A stretch of 64,000 nucleotides of DNA from an uncultured Bacteroidales bacterium (lineage in GTDB: Bacteria > Bacteroidota > Bacteroidia > Bacteroidales > Paludibacteraceae), in contig CADCCH010000005.1 of NCBI GenBank assembly GCA_902799875.1, positions 1 through 64,000 of the forward strand, given 5' to 3'. Below, piece by piece: positions 59,854 to 64,000 of this stretch. The position numbers and the translations under genes are program-made. Within the stretch, counting starts at the first letter, position 1, and every line of letters starts with the position of its first letter. The notes beneath the pieces are model-generated. The model searched no databases. It saw nothing but the letters and a program-made list of their open reading frames with translations, and was not told the DNA's origin.

Positions 59854-60268
59854 GACGTTCGCCCTCAAAATCAGTCTGGAAGAACGTACGTACGATATCC
59901 AGCGCCTGAACGGCTGAAACGAAATTAGCAGGAAGACCCAACACGTTGGCGTTGTTATGCGCACGAGCCAGTTCTGCCAATTTCGGTTCCCAACACAATG
60001 CGGCACGGATACCTTGGTGTTTGTTAGCGGTCATACAGATACCGTTACCCGTCGAACAAATGACGATTCCGAACTCAAACTCCCCTTTCTCTACCGCCTC
60101 AGCCAGCGGGTGAGCGAAATCTGGATAATCACAACTCTCGGTGCTGTAGCAACCGAAATCTTTCACTTTGGCACCATTGTCCTCCAAGAACAATTGTACT
60201 TTCTGTTTCAACGGAAAACCTGCGTGGTCCGAAGCCAACGCGATAGTCATTTCACTAAAATTTTTCAT
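59819..60268 (-). CDS. rpiB: Ribose-5-phosphate isomerase B
   Basis: 149 aa. Interconverts ribose 5-phosphate and ribulose 5-phosphate. ALASDHAGFPLKQKV, STGNGICMTANKHQGIRAALCW (active-site Cys/anion hole region, in two parts) and AHNNANVLGLP are diagnostic of RpiB/LacAB. The start at 60268 or, six codons in, at 60250 (MTIALASDH) cannot be decided. The C-terminal 35 bp overlap the radical SAM gene. Confidence 0.94.
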   Translation of the reverse strand: MKNFSEMTIALASDHAGFPLKQKVQLFLEDNGAKVKDFGCYSTESCDYPDFAHPLAEAVEKGEFEFGIVICSTGNGICMTANKHQGIRAALCWEPKLAELARAHNNANVLGLPANFVSAVQALDIVRTFFQTDFEGERHERRINKIPCK

Positions 60269-60280
60269 ATCTGTATGGAT

Positions 60281-60892
60281 TTAAAATATCGCTGCCAAGT
60301 TACCAAACATCAGTTTACAAGCTATCGCCAGCACGATGATGCCGAAAAACTTACGAATAATATAGAGTGCAGTATTGCCGAGGTATTTCGTAAGCCAGTT
60401 GGTGCCAATCAGTACCAAGTATAAGGTCACCATACAAAGCAAAAGCGAGATACATAAGTTACCGATACTATATTCCGCCGTGATGGCTAACAAAGCCGTA
60501 AAAGCACCCGGTCCTGCGTACATCGGAAAGGCCAGGGGCACGATGGTACTTGCCTCACTTAACTCGCCTTCCAACTTGTCGTTTTGAAAAATAACAATGT
60601 CCAATATCATCTCCAAGGCCATCAGAAAGATTATAAATCCGCCCGCAATAGCGAAATATTCGATCTGAACACCGAAGAGTTTGAGGATCCATTCACCCAA
60701 GAAAAGGAAAGACATCAAGATCACCAAACTAGCGATACACACCTTTCCTGCATGGATTTTTATTCCTTTTTGCTGCATAGAAATGGTGATAGGAATATTA
60801 CCGAACGGATCAATGATGGCAATCAGAAAAACAAATGATGACAGAACCTGCCAGATATCAAATGGACCAAAAAAATCACGCAATGCTTCCAT
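60281..60892 (-). CDS. MarC-family integral membrane protein
   Basis: 203 aa with six membrane segments and the family motif IAIIDPFGNIPI near the N-terminus, then PLAFPMYAGPGA in the second half. The MarC/UPF0056 family has no assigned function, and the historical link to antibiotic resistance is not supported. It heads a minus-strand unit with rpiB, radical SAM and MBL genes; its promoter is intertwined with that of efp. Confidence 0.92.
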   Translation of the reverse strand: MEALRDFFGPFDIWQVLSSFVFLIAIIDPFGNIPITISMQQKGIKIHAGKVCIASLVILMSFLFLGEWILKLFGVQIEYFAIAGGFIIFLMALEMILDIVIFQNDKLEGELSEASTIVPLAFPMYAGPGAFTALLAITAEYSIGNLCISLLLCMVTLYLVLIGTNWLTKYLGNTALYIIRKFFGIIVLAIACKLMFGNLAAIF

Positions 60893-60911
60893 ATTTCTCC
60901 AAATTTGGGCA

Positions 60912-60943
60912 CAAAATTAGTAAAAAATTTGCATATATGCAAG
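60912..60943 (-). promoter_or_regulatory. Promoter of the marC unit
   Basis: Minus strand: CTTG (60940-60943), 20 bp, TAATTTTG (60912-60919). It overlaps the efp promoter by 16 bp, sharing the palindromic -33 region. Confidence 0.72.
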
Positions 60944-60959
60944 AATTTTTGTAATTTTG
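60928..60959 (+). promoter_or_regulatory. Promoter of efp
   Basis: TTTG (60928-60931), 20 bp, TAATTTTG (60952-60959). Both promoters take their -33 boxes from the dyad TTGCATATATGCAA (60929-60942), so simultaneous binding seems impossible. Confidence 0.75.
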
Positions 60960-61007
60960 CACGATTTTTCAAGTTTATAGGAGTAAAATTATACAATTGA
61001 TAGAATT

Positions 61008-61571
61008 ATGATCAACAGTCAAGACATTAAAAACGGTGTATGTATCCGCATGGATGGCCGTTTGTATTTTGTAATCGAGTTTTTGCATGTAAAGCCGGGT
61101 AAAGGTAACACGATTATGCGTGTTAAGTTCAAAGATGTAGTAGACGGTCGCGTTCTGGAGCGCCGCTTCAACATCGGTGAAAAGTTGGAAGATGTACGCG
61201 TAGAGCGTCGTCCGTATCAATTCCTCTACAAAGAGGGTGAAGACTTCATCTTTATGAACAACGAGACCTTTGAGCAAGTGCCTATCGCACACGATTTGAT
61301 TACCGGTGTAGATTTCCTCAAAGAAGGTATGACTGTAGAGGTTGTGTCCGACGCTTCGAATGACACCGTACTCTTCGCTGAACTTCCGACCAAGGTAGAA
61401 TTGCAGGTAACCTACACCGAGCCTGGTCTGAAAGGTGATACGGCTACCAACACGCTCAAACCTGCTACCGTAGAAACCGGTGCTGAAGTACGTGTTCCGC
61501 TCTTCATCAACGAAGGTGAGATCATTCGTATTGACACCCGCGACGGCAGCTACTGCGAGCGCGTTCGCTAA
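61008..61571 (+). CDS. efp: Elongation factor P
   Basis: 187 aa, three beta-barrel domains. Relieves ribosome stalling at polyproline. The tip loop of domain I reads HVKPGKGNT with the lysine/Lys-Gly site near residue 32, and the C-terminal domain ends [15 protein letters not shown]. Single-gene unit with its own promoter and a strong bidirectional terminator. Confidence 0.97.
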   Translation: MINSQDIKNGVCIRMDGRLYFVIEFLHVKPGKGNTIMRVKFKDVVDGRVLERRFNIGEKLEDVRVERRPYQFLYKEGEDFIFMNNETFEQVPIAHDLITGVDFLKEGMTVEVVSDASNDTVLFAELPTKVELQVTYTEPGLKGDTATNTLKPATVETGAEVRVPLFINEGEIIRIDTRDGSYCERVR

Positions 61572-61593
61572 TACGAAACGATATACGAACTAA

Positions 61594-61630
61594 ATAAAAT
61601 ATCCGACCATCCGGCCGGATATTTTATTAT
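61594..61630. terminator. Bidirectional terminator between efp and the AraC gene
   Basis: Perfect 10-bp stem AAAATATCCG/CGGATATTTT (61596-61605 with 61616-61625) and a 10-nt loop; T-runs on both sides serve both strands. It lies between convergent stops at 61571 and 61632. Confidence 0.85.
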
Positions 61631-61631
61631 T

Positions 61632-62477
61632 TTATGCATTTCGGAAGGCTTTAGGCGTTACGCCTACGCGGGCTTTGAAGAAACGATTGAAGAAAGCTAC
61701 GTTGTCAAAGCCCAGACTAAGTGCTATCTCTTTAACTTGCAGATTCGTTATCTTCAGTTGCGACTTAGCATCCGTGATAATCGCTTCAATGATGATATCT
61801 CCGGCAGTACGATTACCTACCAACTTGATGGTAGAACATAAGTGCGGCAAAGTCAAACGCATCGCGTCCGCATACTGACTCACATGATGCCACTCGTTAT
61901 AATGCTGCAGCACCAATTGACAGTAATCTTGGTAGATCTCTGTCTTGCGGTCCAGCGGTTTAATCAGATACTCATCCTGTTCATGCGCATATTTGGCGTA
62001 ACTGGTCTGCAGAAGATTGAAGATATGCACCATCTTCTCTGTATCCAGCATGGTCGGTTCGGCGTTCAGTGCTGCCACAATCGTGTCATACATGGAGCAT
62101 AATACTTTGACGTGATTCTCGCTGATGCTCAATTTCGGAGAATGCAACTGCAAAGCCGAGAGAGACATCCGGTTATTGACCGTATATTTCTCCAAGAACT
62201 TACTACCAAATACAATCCAATACACAAGCGCATCATCCGAGAATTCACGGATAAACAGGAAACTCCCAGGCTCTAACAATAAAATATCGTTCGCCTTAAA
62301 CTCATAATCGGTCACGTTAATCGTCGCGCGAGCCGTACCACGCACCAACAAGGCATACACACCACATGTAATCTTACACGGGTAACGACCGTATTCATTC
62401 ATCAGTTTTCCACTGGCATCACCGATCATGTAATCACCATACGGACAGTCTACAATAGGGATATTATTCTCTTTCAT
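61632..62477 (-). CDS. AraC-family transcriptional regulator
   Basis: 281 aa: an N-terminal cupin-type sensor domain (YALLVRGTARATINVTDYEF; DILLLEPGSFLFI) and a C-terminal double HTH ending IALSLGFDNVAFFNRFFKARVG and VTPKAFRNA. The ligand is unknown. The start at 62477 is fixed because longer in-frame starts run through the promoter (62504-62535). Monocistronic, closed by the efp terminator. Confidence 0.93.
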   Translation of the reverse strand: MKENNIPIVDCPYGDYMIGDASGKLMNEYGRYPCKITCGVYALLVRGTARATINVTDYEFKANDILLLEPGSFLFIREFSDDALVYWIVFGSKFLEKYTVNNRMSLSALQLHSPKLSISENHVKVLCSMYDTIVAALNAEPTMLDTEKMVHIFNLLQTSYAKYAHEQDEYLIKPLDRKTEIYQDYCQLVLQHYNEWHHVSQYADAMRLTLPHLCSTIKLVGNRTAGDIIIEAIITDAKSQLKITNLQVKEIALSLGFDNVAFFNRFFKARVGVTPKAFRNA

Positions 62478-62503
62478 CTTAATAATCGTACCTAAATTCG
62501 CTG

Positions 62504-62535
62504 CAAAATTACAACTTTTTTTTGACATACGCAAA
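62504..62535 (-). promoter_or_regulatory. Promoter of the AraC gene
   Basis: Minus strand: TTTG (62532-62535, extended TTTGCGTATG), 20 bp, TAATTTTG (62504-62511). A perfect 6-bp hairpin GTGCAT/ATGCAC (62541-62556) lies just upstream. Confidence 0.73.
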
Positions 62536-62555
62536 TATTCGTGCATTTTTATGCA

Positions 62556-62587
62556 CAAAAAAAAGAAGAACCACCAAGTGATTCTTC
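62556..62587 (-). terminator. Intrinsic terminator of rpsT
   Basis: Stem GAAGAA/TTCTTC (62565-62570 with 62582-62587), one C-A mismatch, then CAC/GTG, followed on the minus strand by a run of eight U. It lies 26 bp after the rpsT stop. Confidence 0.82.
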
Positions 62588-62612
62588 CATTTGACCTAAA
62601 CTTGCGTATTAC

Positions 62613-62867
62613 TTAAGCGAGTTTGTTAATCATACGTGCGAGCTTCGATTTGAGGTTGGAAGCTTTGTTCACGTGGATGATATGACGCTTAGCCAGTTTG
62701 TCGAGCATAGAGCTTACTTTCGGAAGAGCAGCAGCTGCTGCAGCTTTGTCAGTAGTCTTGCGCAAGTCGCGCACTGCATTACGTGCGGTTTTTGCATAAT
62801 AATGATTGTGTGCTTTGCGCGCTGCCGTTTGGCGAATACGCTTCAAAGAGCTTTTGTGATTTGCCAT
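62613..62867 (-). CDS. rpsT: Small ribosomal subunit protein bS20
   Basis: 84 aa, basic and helical: [18 protein letters not shown] at the N-terminus is diagnostic. A small hairpin, GTTCG/CGAAC (62888-62892 with 62898-62902), lies in the leader. I find no clear promoter between tRNA-Glu and this gene, so the two may share a transcript. Ends at the terminator 62556-62587. Confidence 0.97.
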   Translation of the reverse strand: MANHKSSLKRIRQTAARKAHNHYYAKTARNAVRDLRKTTDKAAAAAALPKVSSMLDKLAKRHIIHVNKASNLKSKLARMINKLA

Positions 62868-62970
62868 CTTTGTTGTTTGTTTTTGTAGTTCGTCTCGCGA
62901 ACCTTAATTAGTAATATCCTTTGGCTTTGAGAGGATTGGCCTCAGGACTTGACTTTAGGGAAGGTCTTTG

Positions 62971-63042
62971 TAGTGCCAAGGGGAATCGAACCCCTATTGC
63001 AAGAATGAAAATCTTGAGTACTAACCGTTATACGATGGCACC
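62971..63042 (-). tRNA. tRNA-Glu (anticodon UUC)
   Basis: 72 nt, cloverleaf from GGTGCCA to TGGCACT plus discriminator A. Anticodon stem CAAGA/TCTTG encloses the loop TTTTCAT, anticodon TTC; the T-loop reads GGTTCGATTCC. CCA is not encoded. The first pair of the acceptor stem is G-U, as I recall for other Bacteroidota tRNA-Glu. Confidence 0.96.
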
Positions 63043-63078
63043 GATATGACCAAATATTTTTGCATTTTTTTGCAAAAT

Positions 63079-64000
63079 TTAGTTATTTTTGTCATGTAAA
63101 GTCGCCAAATACTCCTGTTCCGGTTGTCCTGGTGTCGGTATAAGCTCCGATTTGTGCAATACCCCCAATTGGTAAAAATCCATGATAGTTGAATATCCTG
63201 ATCGGGCAATAATGTGCTTTGCACCAAGAAGAGCGGGCACAAGTTCGGCATCTGACATATAGGGCACAAGGGTGATGTTACCTCTTTTGATACACGTATT
63301 CGGACGATGCATCAGCCCCTGCACGATAAGCACATTTTCGTCAGTGCCAGCATAACGAGACACTAATTCTCTTTCGAGAAAAGATCGATGGGGTTCGAGG
63401 CCGCTCAAGACCGCTACAATAGAATAATTATGATTTATCCGATTAATCTGAATATTCTGAAATCTGCTTAAGGGTCCGATGTACTTCACGTTCGCGTCAT
63501 TATGACTCAAATCACCGGCAAGCGATTGGTCATACTCTTTATAATCAGGCACCCATACCTTATTAAAATGCGCATAGACGCACGCGTGCAAGCGCGAGAC
63601 AAGGGGTTCAGCCCACTTCCAACCGCGAGGAAGCATAATGTGGAGCTGGTGAGTGATATAGACACATTCTACTTGTTTGTTATAAAATCCAAAGCGATTG
63701 TCAGAGATGACTTGATCAAAATGCTCTTCGCGCAGGATAGCTCGAAGCATGCTGTGATCATTAACAGACCACAAGATAAGTTTTGGTAACGCCTTAAGCA
63801 TCGCCAAAACCTGACGATTACCGGTACTATACCGCAGGTTAAGCGGAGCCAAATAGGTATATCGCAGTTGGGGGAAATGTTTACGAAGAAGTGTCAAACT
63901 ATCTCCGTCACCACCTAACACCACCTCATGTCCTTCGTCTAAAAGCCGTTGAACGAGCGGTACACAACGACTCGCATGTCCGAGTCCCCAGTTGAGCGGT
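63079..64000 (-). CDS. Glycosyltransferase (GT28/MurG-like), 5' end beyond the window
   Basis: The reading frame runs to the right edge without a start, 307 codons. The N-terminal part reads LNWGLGHASRCVPLV and DEGHEVVLGGDGD, typical for glycosyltransferases related to MurG/UGT (UDP-sugar users). The C-terminal lobe has SGLEPHRSFLE, ALLGAKHIIARSGYSTIMDF and QPEQEYLA, the donor-binding region. The two lobes are joined by an Asn-rich linker from a 9-mer array (63438-63464). Acceptor unknown. Confidence 0.88.
   Translation of the reverse strand, partial: PLNWGLGHASRCVPLVQRLLDEGHEVVLGGDGDSLTLLRKHFPQLRYTYLAPLNLRYSTGNRQVLAMLKALPKLILWSVNDHSMLRAILREEHFDQVISDNRFGFYNKQVECVYITHQLHIMLPRGWKWAEPLVSRLHACVYAHFNKVWVPDYKEYDQSLAGDLSHNDANVKYIGPLSRFQNIQINRINHNYSIVAVLSGLEPHRSFLERELVSRYAGTDENVLIVQGLMHRPNTCIKRGNITLVPYMSDAELVPALLGAKHIIARSGYSTIMDFYQLGVLHKSELIPTPGQPEQEYLATLHDKNN
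63438..63464 (-). repeat. In-frame 9-mer array in the glycosyltransferase, core ATCTGAATA
   Basis: Units ATCCGATTA, ATCTGAATA, TTCTGAAAT; on the coding strand they encode FQN-IQI-NRI type residues in the lobe linker. Same core as the arrays in lpxB and preA, in reverse orientation. Confidence 0.75.

Noticed and set aside
63043..63090. Promoter for tRNA-Glu
   Set aside because: Sequences such as AATATTTG and AAATTTTG resemble a -7 box but miss the first T, and no TTG lies 20 bp upstream.

Overview
The window is a gene-dense, accessory-poor chromosome segment of a Bacteroidota bacterium, most likely order Bacteroidales. This rests on the Bacteroidota promoter form TTTG-N20-TAnnTTTG upstream of 13 transcription units, a serine palmitoyltransferase next to a short-chain reductase (sphingolipid synthesis), a hybrid two-component sensor, DUF4271 and DUF4827-type lineage proteins, and Bacteroidota-style Sir2, MutL and Psd variants. 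I see no phage, plasmid, CRISPR array or resistance island. The only mobile-type gene is a RAYT/IS200-like transposase cut by the left edge.

Layout. 1-533: partial RAYT gene (minus). 798-4584 (plus): mdh, serine palmitoyltransferase, SDR, LD-carboxypeptidase. 4510-7096 (minus): 5'-nucleotidase C-terminal lipoprotein, psuG, psuK-like kinase. About 7171-7242 (minus): a predicted ~72-nt small RNA with its own promoter and terminator. 7358-18774 (minus): trmD, yidD, rnpA, hemD, DUF4271, U32, asd, small winged helix, fabF, acpP, metallophosphatase, mutL, small membrane protein, TPR/OmpA lipoprotein. 18939-26940 (plus): rfbA, hybrid two-component sensor, two FKBP-like lipoproteins, glmM, lpxB. 26924-33158 (minus): small membrane protein, surE, M16 protease, ftsH, rsfS. 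33537-49189 (plus): transporter, acyltransferase, DUF819, Omp85 protein, then a signalling block (PP2C phosphatase/ATPase, STAS, RelA/SpoT-type synthetase, small kinase, MESH1-like hydrolase, tyrosine phosphatase), then PreA, TtcA-like, DUF486, sirtuin, MenA fusion. 49250-58353 (plus): SRPBCC, psd, deoC, NfnAB-type fusion, dacB, birA, CotH kinase, rfbB. 58283-60892 (minus): MBL hydrolase, radical SAM, rpiB, marC. Then efp (plus), an AraC regulator (minus), rpsT, tRNA-Glu and a partial glycosyltransferase (minus).

The most unusual signal is a set of about 27 short tandem repeat arrays with units of 7, 8, 9 or 11 bp. The same few unit families recur at unlinked loci. The 7- and 8-mer arrays sit almost exclusively on gene-to-gene junctions inside operons. 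Most junction units contain a stop trinucleotide, and at most junctions the array supplies or directly abuts the upstream gene's stop codon. Where stop-bearing heptamer arrays lie inside reading frames, exactly those units that would put a stop in frame are altered. The 9-mers lie only inside genes, in frame, and encode Asn-rich linkers. This resembles the heptanucleotide repeats of filamentous cyanobacteria, but I know of no description of it in Bacteroidota.

Functionally the window combines envelope building (lipid A, peptidoglycan, sphingolipid, dTDP-sugars, lipoproteins), translation and RNA maturation (TrmD, RnpA, S20, EF-P, RsfS, U32, TtcA-like), fatty-acid synthesis, and one signalling cluster joining partner switching to alarmone-type enzymes.
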